This document shows positions 46,768 to 53,917 of a stretch of DNA of 64,000 bases, piece after piece. Source of the stretch: an uncultured Alphaproteobacteria bacterium (lineage in GTDB: Bacteria; Pseudomonadota; Alphaproteobacteria; UBA8366; JADFVY01). Within the stretch, counting starts at the first letter, position 1. Each line of letters starts with the position of its first letter. The notes beneath the pieces are model-generated. The model was not told the origin of the DNA. It did not search any database and worked only from the letters and a program-made list of their open reading frames with translations. The stretch lies in the NCBI GenBank assembly GCA_947259105.1, contig CAMYKU010000016.1:16503-80502 (forward strand), given 5' to 3'. Both the position numbers and the translations under genes were made by a program.

Positions 46768-47775
46768 ATGAACCGCATCTTTTCGGGCATCCAGCCCACC
46801 GGCAACCTGCACCTGGGAAATTATCTCGGCGCCGTGCGCAACTGGGTCGATCTGCAGCACGACTACGAGTGCATCTACTGCGTGGTCGATCTGCATGCGA
46901 TTACCCAGTGGCAGGATCCCGAAGTGCTTCGCGATTCGACCCGCGAGGTCACGGCGGCGCTGATCGCGGCGGGCATCGATCCCGAAAGGAACATCGTCTT
47001 CAACCAGAGCCAGAATCCCGACCACGCCCAGCTGGCCTGGATCTTCAACTGCGTCGCCCGACTCGGCTGGCTGAACCGCATGACCCAGTTCAAGGAGAAG
47101 GCGGGCAAGCACCGCGAGAACGCCTCGGTGGGGCTCTATGCATATCCCAACCTGATGGCGGCCGACATCCTGGCCTACAAGGGCACCCACGTGCCGGTCG
47201 GCGAGGACCAGAAGCAGCATCTGGAACTGTGCCGCGATATCGCGCAGAAGTTCAACAACGACTACGGCGTCGAATTCTTCCCGATCACCGAGCCGCTGAT
47301 TCTGGGCGCGGCGACCCGCGTGATGTCGCTGCGCGACGGTGCGGCCAAGATGTCAAAGTCGGAATCGTCCGACTACAGCCGCATCAATTTCACCGACGGG
47401 CCCGACGAGATCGCGAAGAAGATCCGCAAGGCCAGGACCGACCCGGAGCCGTTGCCGTCCGAGGCCGCGGGGCTCGAGGGCCGGCCCGAGGCCGCGAACC
47501 TGGTCGGCATCTATGCGGCGCTCACCGGCACATCGCTGGACGCGGCGCTGATCGAAGTCGGCGGCATGCAGTTCTCGGACTTCAAGAAGATCCTGTCCGA
47601 GGTCTGTGTCGAGGTGCTCGGCCCCATCGGCAACGAGATGAAGCGCCTCGTGGCGGAACCGCACCATATCGACGCCATCCTGCACCAGGGCGCCGAACGC
47701 GCCCGCGCCCTCAGCGGGCCGGTCCTCGACGAGGTCATGGACATCGTCGGCTTCGTGCACCCGCTGGAGGGATGA
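46768..47775 (+). CDS. trpS: Tryptophanyl-tRNA synthetase
   Basis: A 335-residue class I aminoacyl-tRNA synthetase. N-terminal [23 protein letters not shown] with the HIGH-like [25 protein letters not shown], and KMSKSESSD as the KMSKS loop. AGAGAGACAACACCC precedes the start. Length is standard for bacterial TrpRS. Its stop overlaps the EamA transporter start by 4 bp. Confidence 0.97.
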   Translation: MNRIFSGIQPTGNLHLGNYLGAVRNWVDLQHDYECIYCVVDLHAITQWQDPEVLRDSTREVTAALIAAGIDPERNIVFNQSQNPDHAQLAWIFNCVARLGWLNRMTQFKEKAGKHRENASVGLYAYPNLMAADILAYKGTHVPVGEDQKQHLELCRDIAQKFNNDYGVEFFPITEPLILGAATRVMSLRDGAAKMSKSESSDYSRINFTDGPDEIAKKIRKARTDPEPLPSEAAGLEGRPEAANLVGIYAALTGTSLDAALIEVGGMQFSDFKKILSEVCVEVLGPIGNEMKRLVAEPHHIDAILHQGAERARALSGPVLDEVMDIVGFVHPLEG

Positions 47776-48689
47776 CATCCGGGACCGACCGGGCGGCGCA
47801 CGCCGGAGCGAACGGGCGGGCCTATCTGCTGCTGACGTTCACGACCCTTTTCTGGGGCGCGAACGCCATATTCGGGAAGCTGGCGGTCGGCGAAATCTCG
47901 CCGATGGCGCTGGTGACCGCACGCTGGCTGGGCGCGTCGCTGCTTCTTGCGGTGTTCGCCCACAACCATCTGCGGCGCGACTGGCAGGCGCTGCGCCCGC
48001 GCCTGCTGTTCGTGTCGGGCATGGGCGTGCTGGGCTTCACCGCCTTCAACGCGCTGTTCTACGTCGCGGCCCATTACACGACCGCCGTGAACATCGGGAT
48101 CATCCAGGGCTCGATGCCGGTGTTCGTGCTGATCGGCGCCTTCGCGGCCTACCGCACGCGGGTGACGGCGCTGCAGATCGCCGGCGTGGTCGCCACCGTG
48201 CTCGGCGTCGTCATCGTCGGGTCCGGCGGCGACCCCGCGCGTCTCGCCGCGCTGGCGGTCAACCCGGGCGACGTCCTGATGGTGGCCGCCTGTGCCCTCT
48301 ATGCCGGCTATACCGTGGGGCTGCGCAAGCGGCCGCAGGTTTCGTCGCTCAGCCTCCTGGCGGTGCTGGCTTGCGCCGCGTTCGTAACATCGCTGCCGCT
48401 CACCCTTGCCGAAGCGGCGATCGGGCAGTTTCAGTGGCCGACGGCGACGGGCTGGATCATCGTCGTTCTGGTTACCCTGTTCCCGTCCTTTCTGGCGCAG
48501 CTCTTCTTCATCCAGGGTGTGACGCTGATCGGACCGGGTCGCGCCGGAATCTTCGTCAACCTGGTGCCGGTGTTCGCGTCGATCTTCGCGGTGGCCTTCC
48601 TCAGGGAGCCGTTCGAGGCCTTTCATGCGGTCGCGCTGGGCCTGGTCCTCGGCGGAATCTTTCTGTCCGAGCGTGGCCGGGCGGCCTGA
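47772..48689 (+). CDS. EamA/DMT-family transporter
   Basis: A 305-residue protein with ten predicted helices in two EamA repeats ([41 protein letters not shown]; then [23 protein letters not shown]). The second repeat ends in [41 protein letters not shown]. Members export amino acids, nucleobases or other metabolites; the substrate is not predictable. It starts inside the trpS stop (ATGA). Confidence 0.9.
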   Translation: MTSGTDRAAHAGANGRAYLLLTFTTLFWGANAIFGKLAVGEISPMALVTARWLGASLLLAVFAHNHLRRDWQALRPRLLFVSGMGVLGFTAFNALFYVAAHYTTAVNIGIIQGSMPVFVLIGAFAAYRTRVTALQIAGVVATVLGVVIVGSGGDPARLAALAVNPGDVLMVAACALYAGYTVGLRKRPQVSSLSLLAVLACAAFVTSLPLTLAEAAIGQFQWPTATGWIIVVLVTLFPSFLAQLFFIQGVTLIGPGRAGIFVNLVPVFASIFAVAFLREPFEAFHAVALGLVLGGIFLSERGRAA

Positions 48690-48815
48690 CGCCCCGGCCC
48701 GCGGCACCAGCCGACGACGGGGATTTCTTGCGGTACATCATTGATCCCCGGCCCGCGAAGCGGCTATTCAAGGAATCGCAACGGTTTGGGTGTTCACATG
48801 AGCAAGGAGGGCACG

Positions 48816-49652
48816 ATGGCGAGTTCGAGTTCCCGCCCCGGCATGCCGGGCGCCGGCCTCGTGCGGCCGGCGGCGCTGTATGCGGCCACTTTCGCGGCGA
48901 TGCTGGCCATGTCCTGGTCGCCGTCGGCCGCGGATGAGTCGAAGGCGGCGGAGGGCGCCCGCCTTTACCAGCAGAACTGCGCCTCGTGCCACGGCGCTAC
49001 GGGCAAGGGCGATGGGCCCGTCGCGGAGAGATTGAAGACCGCGCCCCAGTCGCTGGCGACGCTGGCAAGGCGCCACGCCGGGACGTTCCCGACCGAATAT
49101 GTCTACCGGATCATCGACGGCCGCGAGGAGAGGCGCGTCCATGGCGGCCGCAACATGCCGGTCTGGGGTACGTATTACGGCCTGCGGGCCCAGGGCCAGG
49201 GCCGCGATGCGCCCGATACCGAAACCGCGATACGCGAGCGAATCCTCGCCCTGATCGAGCACCTGGAGACCATCCAGGTCGGCTATACCGCGGGCGCCGG
49301 AGAGGCGGAAGCGACCGCGCGCCTGCTGGAACGCCACCTGAAGGCGTTCGACGCCCGCGACGTGGACGCGGTGATGGCCGCCTATGCCGATGACTCGGTC
49401 CTGGTGATTCCCACCGGCGTCCTGCAGGGCAGAGAGCAGATCGGCGACTACTACGAAGCCCTCTTCGCCGAGTTCGGAAAACCCGGCACGGTGTTCAAAC
49501 TGCTGGAGCGGACCGTGGTCGGAAACGTCGCCCACATCGTCTGGAGCGGCGAGACGCCGGACAATTTCTACGAATATACCGCCGAGACATTTGCCGTGGA
49601 GGATGGAAAGATCCACCACCAGATCACCGCCTTCAGGACCGTGGCCAGATAA
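48816..49652 (+). CDS. Fusion protein: exported class I cytochrome c plus SnoaL/DUF4440-like domain
   Basis: A 278-residue protein. The ATG at 48816 has AAGGAGGG just upstream; an ATG six codons earlier lacks one. The N-terminal hydrophobic stretch (ALYAATFAAMLAMSWSPSAA) is a signal peptide or anchor. Cytochrome c domain: C55-x2-C58-H59 (CASCHG) with the axial Met114 in GRNMPVWGTYYG. From about residue 160 a cone-shaped SnoaL/DUF4440 (NTF2-like) domain follows: LLERHLKAFDARDVDAVMAAYADDSVLVIPTGVLQGREQI ... YEYTAETFAVEDGKIHHQITAFR. A periplasmic redox protein is inferred; the partner and ligand are unknown. Confidence 0.82.
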   Translation: MASSSSRPGMPGAGLVRPAALYAATFAAMLAMSWSPSAADESKAAEGARLYQQNCASCHGATGKGDGPVAERLKTAPQSLATLARRHAGTFPTEYVYRIIDGREERRVHGGRNMPVWGTYYGLRAQGQGRDAPDTETAIRERILALIEHLETIQVGYTAGAGEAEATARLLERHLKAFDARDVDAVMAAYADDSVLVIPTGVLQGREQIGDYYEALFAEFGKPGTVFKLLERTVVGNVAHIVWSGETPDNFYEYTAETFAVEDGKIHHQITAFRTVAR

Positions 49653-49807
49653 CCATGGACTTGCAGGCTTATCCTTCCGGCAGGCAAACGCAGCCACCAC
49701 GTTGTGGCGCGGTGCCATTCAGGGGTGTCACCCACGAAAGAACCCTGTATTAAAGACCGATGTATCGAGCGGAATCTACATTTCGACATGAGCGAGGCAG
49801 GCACGAT

Positions 49808-50473
49808 ATGACATCGAGACTGGAATACGCGGGCGTGCTGTCGGCGGCGGCAACGGTTCGGTTCTTGCGGAGGCCGGCCTGGCTCGTTGCGCTGATTTTC
49901 GGCGGCGCATTGCTTGGTGGCTGCGCCAGCGACAGCCAGACCGCCGCGGGCGCCGGCCGGGGCGCCACCACCGGTGCGGTTTCGGGCGCCGTCGGTGGCC
50001 TCATCGGTTCGCTGGTCTTCGGCGGGAACCCGGCGGAGGCCGCGGCGCGCGGTGCGGTCTACGGCGGCGCTGTCGGCGCCACCGCAGGCGCGATTTCCGG
50101 CAGCCAGGCGGACCGCCAGGTCGCCGCGCAGGAGGAGCAGAAACTCGCGGAACTGAGGCAGAAGATCGGTGACGATGCGTTCGGCGGCCTCGAGGCCCTG
50201 GCTGACTGCCGCCACGATACGGCGATCGGCCAGGCGGCGAAGGCGCAAAAGTCTGAGAATCCAAACTACGCGCTCGCCGGCCTGTGGCTCGAGGTGCTGA
50301 GCCACGCCGATCAGCGGGACGAGGCAAGTGCGCGCGCCCTCTTCCCGAGGATCGTCGAGAAAGACTGGAACGTCGGGAGCGAGGCACAGGCCGAGGCGGC
50401 CATGCGCGGCGCACTCACCAAGCTGATGGATATTCGCGAGACTCATAAATTGCCGCGTGCCTGCCAGGCTTGA
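49808..50473 (+). CDS. Glycine-zipper putative lipoprotein
   Basis: A 221-residue protein. The chosen ATG follows GAGGCAGG; a longer frame exists. A hydrophobic N-terminal segment ends in LLGGC, a probable lipobox, after a long n-region of about 25 residues. Then comes a Gly/Ala-zipper (GAGRGATTGAVSGAVGGLIGSLVFGG ... GGAVGATAGAISGS) typical of outer-membrane-associated lipoproteins, followed by a helical region (AQEEQKLAELRQKIGDDAFGGLEALADC) and a possible short repeat-type helix pair. Function unknown. It opens a run of three small envelope genes. Confidence 0.7.
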   Translation: MTSRLEYAGVLSAAATVRFLRRPAWLVALIFGGALLGGCASDSQTAAGAGRGATTGAVSGAVGGLIGSLVFGGNPAEAAARGAVYGGAVGATAGAISGSQADRQVAAQEEQKLAELRQKIGDDAFGGLEALADCRHDTAIGQAAKAQKSENPNYALAGLWLEVLSHADQRDEASARALFPRIVEKDWNVGSEAQAEAAMRGALTKLMDIRETHKLPRACQA

Positions 50474-50540
50474 CCGTGGCGGGCCGGCAACCGTCGAATC
50501 GGACCGCAGGGCCAAGGCAGTCAACAGTGGAGGAGCCGCA

Positions 50541-51074
50541 ATGGGCGAATCGCAGGAAGGGGCCGCCGCGACAAAGCCGCTTGAACCTCCGCGGGCGCGG
50601 TTATGGCTGGGCGCGGCCGTGTTCGTCGGAGGATTTTTCGCGCCCGTGCTGATTCCCCTGGTCACCGCGTCGCAATTGCCGGCAGGAGTAAAGACGGTCA
50701 TCGCCGGCCTCCTGGCCTTCGGCGTGCCGGAAATCTGCATGCTGATCGCTCTCGCCATTCTCGGCAAACCGGGATTCGCATACCTGAAATCGAAAATCAA
50801 ACGGGCTGTCGGGGACCTGCTGTTTCCGGCGACCGTCGGCCGGTTGCGGCACGGAACAGGCATCTTCCTGTTGGCCATGGTTGTGCTGTTTGCCTGGATC
50901 GGGCCCTATCTGACGATCGTGAGCCCCGCACTCCAGGAGCGGATGACCGTGTTCGCCCTGGCCGGCGACGCGCTGCTGGTGGTCGCGCTCGTGCTGCTCG
51001 GCCCCCCCTTCTGGGGCCGGCTCGCCGACCTTTTCCGCCATGCCCCGGGCGGAGCCGTCGAGCGGCCGAAGTAG
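50541..51074 (+). CDS. Four-helix membrane protein, transporter-suffix-domain-like
   Basis: A 177-residue protein with four hydrophobic segments (LGAAVFVGGFFAPVLIPLV; TVIAGLLAFGVPEICMLIALAILG; GIFLLAMVVLFAWIGPYL; DALLVVALVLLGPPFWG). GGAGGAG precedes the start. The GVPEICML..AILGKPGFAYLKSKIKR segment resembles proteins annotated as transporter suffix domain; no transport function is known for them. It lies 67 bp after the glycine-zipper gene and 78 bp before a TMEM175-like gene. Confidence 0.7.
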   Translation: MGESQEGAAATKPLEPPRARLWLGAAVFVGGFFAPVLIPLVTASQLPAGVKTVIAGLLAFGVPEICMLIALAILGKPGFAYLKSKIKRAVGDLLFPATVGRLRHGTGIFLLAMVVLFAWIGPYLTIVSPALQERMTVFALAGDALLVVALVLLGPPFWGRLADLFRHAPGGAVERPK

Positions 51075-51152
51075 GTGCGTCCCACGTGCCATGTGTCGAC
51101 GCGGCGCCTCGGACTCGATTGAAGGCCTATGGACGCGGATCGGGAGGGTGAC

Positions 51153-51788
51153 ATGAACGCCAATGCTGCCGAAGACGCCAGGCTTCAGCGCCGTCAACTC
51201 AATCGGCTCACCACTCTGGTTGACGTCGTGTATGCGATTGCCATCGTCCGGGTCTTCCTGTTGCTGCCACGGCCGGACGAGGGCGGTTGGGCGTCGCTCG
51301 CGGAGCTGCTCGCCGACGAATATCTGGTGTTCTGGTTCGCATTTCTGGCCATTGTCATCGTTGCGATATACTGGCTTCAGACGAATCTGTTGTTCGGAAA
51401 GCTGAAAAAGACCGACAGCCGCCATAGTATCATCGTTCTGTTCCAGATCTTCTTCACATTGGTGATGCTGTATTCGATTCGCCTCGGCATCGAGTTCGAG
51501 CCCGGGACGGTGACCCGGGCGTTCGAGAGCATCGCCGTGGGGATGGTCGGGGTCATGGCGTTCGCCGGCTGGCAATACGCGATCGCCGGACGCCGGCTGA
51601 TCGGCGACGAGGTGAGCGATGGTGAGGCGCTGCGGATCCGGATCGTCATCCTGGCGGAACCGTTGACCGCGCTCGTCGCGCTGGCCTGCAGCTTTTTCGG
51701 CACGGTCGTCTGGGAGCTGTCGTGGTTCGCCTATCCCGTCATCGCGCTGCTGCTGCGCCGCAGTGCACTCTTGCCAAAACTGCCCTAG
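51153..51788 (+). CDS. TMEM175/DUF1211-like six-helix membrane protein, divergent
   Basis: A 211-residue protein with about six helices. Helix 1 (RLTTLVDVVYAIAIVRVFLLLP) aligns with the selectivity-filter helix of bacterial TMEM175 potassium channels (R..aFsDgvfAIa), but the FSD signature reads LVD, so ion selectivity may differ or be absent. Later helices include FWFAFLAIVIVAIYWLQTNLLFG, which resembles the family's W..H helix with Thr-Asn at the usual His site. GGGAGGGTG precedes the chosen ATG. Function tentative. Confidence 0.65.
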   Translation: MNANAAEDARLQRRQLNRLTTLVDVVYAIAIVRVFLLLPRPDEGGWASLAELLADEYLVFWFAFLAIVIVAIYWLQTNLLFGKLKKTDSRHSIIVLFQIFFTLVMLYSIRLGIEFEPGTVTRAFESIAVGMVGVMAFAGWQYAIAGRRLIGDEVSDGEALRIRIVILAEPLTALVALACSFFGTVVWELSWFAYPVIALLLRRSALLPKLP

Positions 51789-51828
51789 AGGATTGTCCGT
51801 TCAGTTGGAATCGGGTCCTACCGGCGGC

Positions 51829-51939
51829 GCGACCTCATACTTCGAGACGCCCCTTCGGGGCTCCTCAGCATGAGGGCACAAGCATTTGAGCCTCATCCTG
51901 AGGAGGTTGCGGAGCAACCGTCTCGAAGGGTGAGGTCGC
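51829..51939. repeat. Palindromic dispersed repeat, copy B
   Basis: An imperfect ~111-bp palindrome: GCGACCTCATACTTCGAGACG on the left (in two parts) mirrored by CGTCTCGAAGGGTGAGGTCGC on the right, with inner arms CTCCTCAGCATGAGG and CCTCATCCTGAGGAGG. Shares with copy C an upstream extension beginning ATTGTCCGTTCA (51792). It lies between the convergent TMEM175-like and amidotransferase genes, so it may terminate both transcripts. Confidence 0.9.
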
Positions 51940-51975
51940 TCTGGCCCAGCCGAACACAACATAACGGATATTGCC

Positions 51976-52839
51976 CTAGCGCCGCCGGGACGGGATCACC
52001 AGGCGGTTGATCCAGTTGCGGACCTCCGTGCGGCGCACCTCCTCGTTCATGATGTCGGCGTCGATGCCCAGCTTCCAGGCGATGTCGGCCCGCGACGGGT
52101 CCTGGTGCAGGGTCTCCAGCAGGTCGACATGGGCCTCCGCATCCTCGCGGGTCCTGAAGAAGCCCAACTCCATCAGCTTGTCGATGCGGCACCAGGTCAG
52201 CCGCGCCATCTCGTGCAGGTCGTACTCGGGATGGTATTGCAGCCCCCAGAACACGCCGCCCCTCCAGGTGACGCTGACCGACTGCACCCGGGTGAAATCG
52301 TTGGAGGCCAGCAGCACCGCGCCCGGCGGCAGGTGGGTGACCTCGTCGACATGGCTGATGAAGGCATCGAACACGCTGGCCTTGCCCTCGTAGAGCGGGT
52401 GCGCGCGGCCCTCGGCGGTGAGCGCGATCTTGCGGGCGACGCCCATCTCGCGGCCGCGCGGATTGGCGGCGCACAGACCGCCGGCCGCGACCACGGCGAT
52501 CTGCGCCGCCCAGCAGCTGCCGAAGCTCGGCACGCCGGCGCGCAAGGCCTCGCGGGCGAACTCGATCTGGGTATGGACGCGCGGGTCGTCCTCGAAGACG
52601 GTCAGGCTGCAGCCGGTCCACGCGATGCCGTCATATTGCGAGAGGTCCTTGCCCTTGGGCAGGGAGGCTCCGGGATCCGCCGGGAACAGCACGTCGCAGT
52701 CGGCGCCGCCGCCCGGCGTGCACTGCTTCAGCATCCCGACATACAGGTCGGCCGCCATGCTGGCGCCGCCGGCGACCAGCTCCTCGCGCGCCTCCCTGTT
52801 GTAGCCGTCGATGACCAGGAATCGCAGTTTGTCCGCCAT
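51976..52839 (-). CDS. Class I glutamine amidotransferase (GMP-synthase-like)
   Basis: A 287-residue protein with an alpha/beta GATase fold. Catalytic triad: Cys109 in FGSCWAAQ, His203 and Glu205 in QYHPEYD. Oxyanion-side element IAWTGCSLTVFEDDP precedes. A ~70-residue C-terminal extension (LMELGFFRTREDAEAHVDLLETL ... RNWINRLVIP) is not part of the minimal domain. The acceptor enzyme is not evident; it would supply ammonia or hydrolyse a gamma-glutamyl amide. It lies in the same strand run as the HAD and the dimethylglycine-dehydrogenase-like genes, suggesting amine or amino-acid catabolism. Confidence 0.88.
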   Translation of the reverse strand: MADKLRFLVIDGYNREAREELVAGGASMAADLYVGMLKQCTPGGGADCDVLFPADPGASLPKGKDLSQYDGIAWTGCSLTVFEDDPRVHTQIEFAREALRAGVPSFGSCWAAQIAVVAAGGLCAANPRGREMGVARKIALTAEGRAHPLYEGKASVFDAFISHVDEVTHLPPGAVLLASNDFTRVQSVSVTWRGGVFWGLQYHPEYDLHEMARLTWCRIDKLMELGFFRTREDAEAHVDLLETLHQDPSRADIAWKLGIDADIMNEEVRRTEVRNWINRLVIPSRRR

Positions 52840-52925
52840 GAGTGGAATTCCTTGTCCTCAGAGATTGCTAACTTTCCGTCGCTCGCTTGTGCGGAGCCGG
52901 CTATCGCCGGCAAGTTATGTGGCGG

Positions 52926-53030
52926 CCACCCCCTCCCAACCCTCCCCCATCAAGGGGGAGGGCTATTATTGGCGGATTTCCGACGTTTTTCTCCCTCCCC
53001 CTTGACGGGGGAGGGTCGGGGAGGGGGTGG
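52926..53030. repeat. 105-bp palindromic element (CCCTCCCCC type) with flanking 11-bp direct repeats
   Basis: Left arm 52926-52962 and right arm 52993-53030 are nearly perfect inverted copies (CCACCCCCTCCC...AAGGGGGAGGG against CCCTCCCCCTTG...GGGGGTGG). The centre is AT-richer (CTATTATTGGCGGATTTCC). The 11-mer TCGCCGGCAAG occurs at 52904-52914 and again at 53042-53052, enclosing the element. It lies upstream of the amidotransferase start in a 256-bp gap that holds nothing else recognisable. Confidence 0.85.
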
Positions 53031-53095
53031 AGAACAGCGACTCGCCGGCAAGGCCGGCGGCAGTTTTCAGCTTCCATCGAATCATTCACTGGTTG

Positions 53096-53851
53096 TCAGC
53101 GCCCGGCCACGCCGTCGATGGCGGCCGGCAGTTCGGCGTGGCTTGCGCAGACCGCCTCGGCGCTGGTCGTGTCCCTGTCGTGCGCCCGCTTGGCGACGAA
53201 CAGGATCGCCTTCATGCCCAGCGCCTGCGGCCCCTTCACATCGTTATGGTCGCGGTCGCCGATGTGGATCATCTGGGGAATTTCGCAGCCCATCTGGCGC
53301 GCCGCCGACTCGAACATGCTGGGATGCGGCTTCGAATGGCCGACCTCGTCGGAGAACGCGAAGCCGGAGAAATACCGCTTCAGCCCGTGCACCTCCAGCA
53401 ACTCGCGCAGGCAGCGCCCCGGCGAGACGATGGTGTCGGAGACGATGCACAGCTTGTAGCGCCCGGCCAGATCCTCGAGCGCCGCTTTCGCGCCGGCTAT
53501 GGGGTCCGGCGGGATCGTGACCTCCATCTCCTCATGCTCCCTGACGATCCGCGCGAACACGTCGTCGGGCAGGCTGCGGCCGAGACCGTTGAGGACGACG
53601 CGCAGGCGCTCGGCGATCTCCCAGGTGATGTGCTGGTCGTGCCAGACCATGCGGAAGGCCGCGTCGGCAGTGGCATAGGCGAGCCTGACGTTCTCCATGT
53701 CGATCGTCTCTGCCGCGTTCAGCGCCTCCCACAGCAGGTGCCGGCGTTCGTCGTACTTGCTGCGCAAGCCCTGCGCCGCGCGTTTCGGCTCGTCCGACTC
53801 GTCGTCGATCAGCGTGTCCCAGAGATCGAAGGTGATCGCCTTCGCCGTCAT
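53096..53851 (-). CDS. HAD-superfamily hydrolase
   Basis: A 251-residue HAD enzyme with C1 cap. Motif I FDLWDTLIDD (nucleophile and acid Asp), motif II IVSDT, motif III Lys in GHSKPHPSMF, motif IV IGDRDHNDVKG. The cap contains a helical bundle (EALNAAETIDMENVRLAYATADAAFRMVW). The substrate, a phosphoester or haloacid, cannot be read from the sequence. It lies 66 bp downstream of the broken dimethylglycine-dehydrogenase-like gene on the same strand. Confidence 0.9.
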   Translation of the reverse strand: MTAKAITFDLWDTLIDDESDEPKRAAQGLRSKYDERRHLLWEALNAAETIDMENVRLAYATADAAFRMVWHDQHITWEIAERLRVVLNGLGRSLPDDVFARIVREHEEMEVTIPPDPIAGAKAALEDLAGRYKLCIVSDTIVSPGRCLRELLEVHGLKRYFSGFAFSDEVGHSKPHPSMFESAARQMGCEIPQMIHIGDRDHNDVKGPQALGMKAILFVAKRAHDRDTTSAEAVCASHAELPAAIDGVAGR

Positions 53852-53917
53852 CGGCGCATGCTCCCATGGATTTGGCCGCCGGGACTGTAGTGATGCGCCC
53901 GGCGCCGCGCAAGCAAA

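Noticed and set aside
46768..48689. A single fused trpS-transporter gene
   Set aside because: The frames differ and trpS has its own stop overlapping the transporter ATG; both proteins have family-typical lengths.
48692..48757. Twelve-base direct repeat CCCCGGCCCGCG after the EamA gene
   Set aside because: Low-complexity GC sequence of this length is expected by chance here and has no other associated structure.
52926..53030. The inverted repeats as a CRISPR array or insertion sequence
   Set aside because: Only two inverted arms with no regular spacers, and no transposase or cas gene is nearby.
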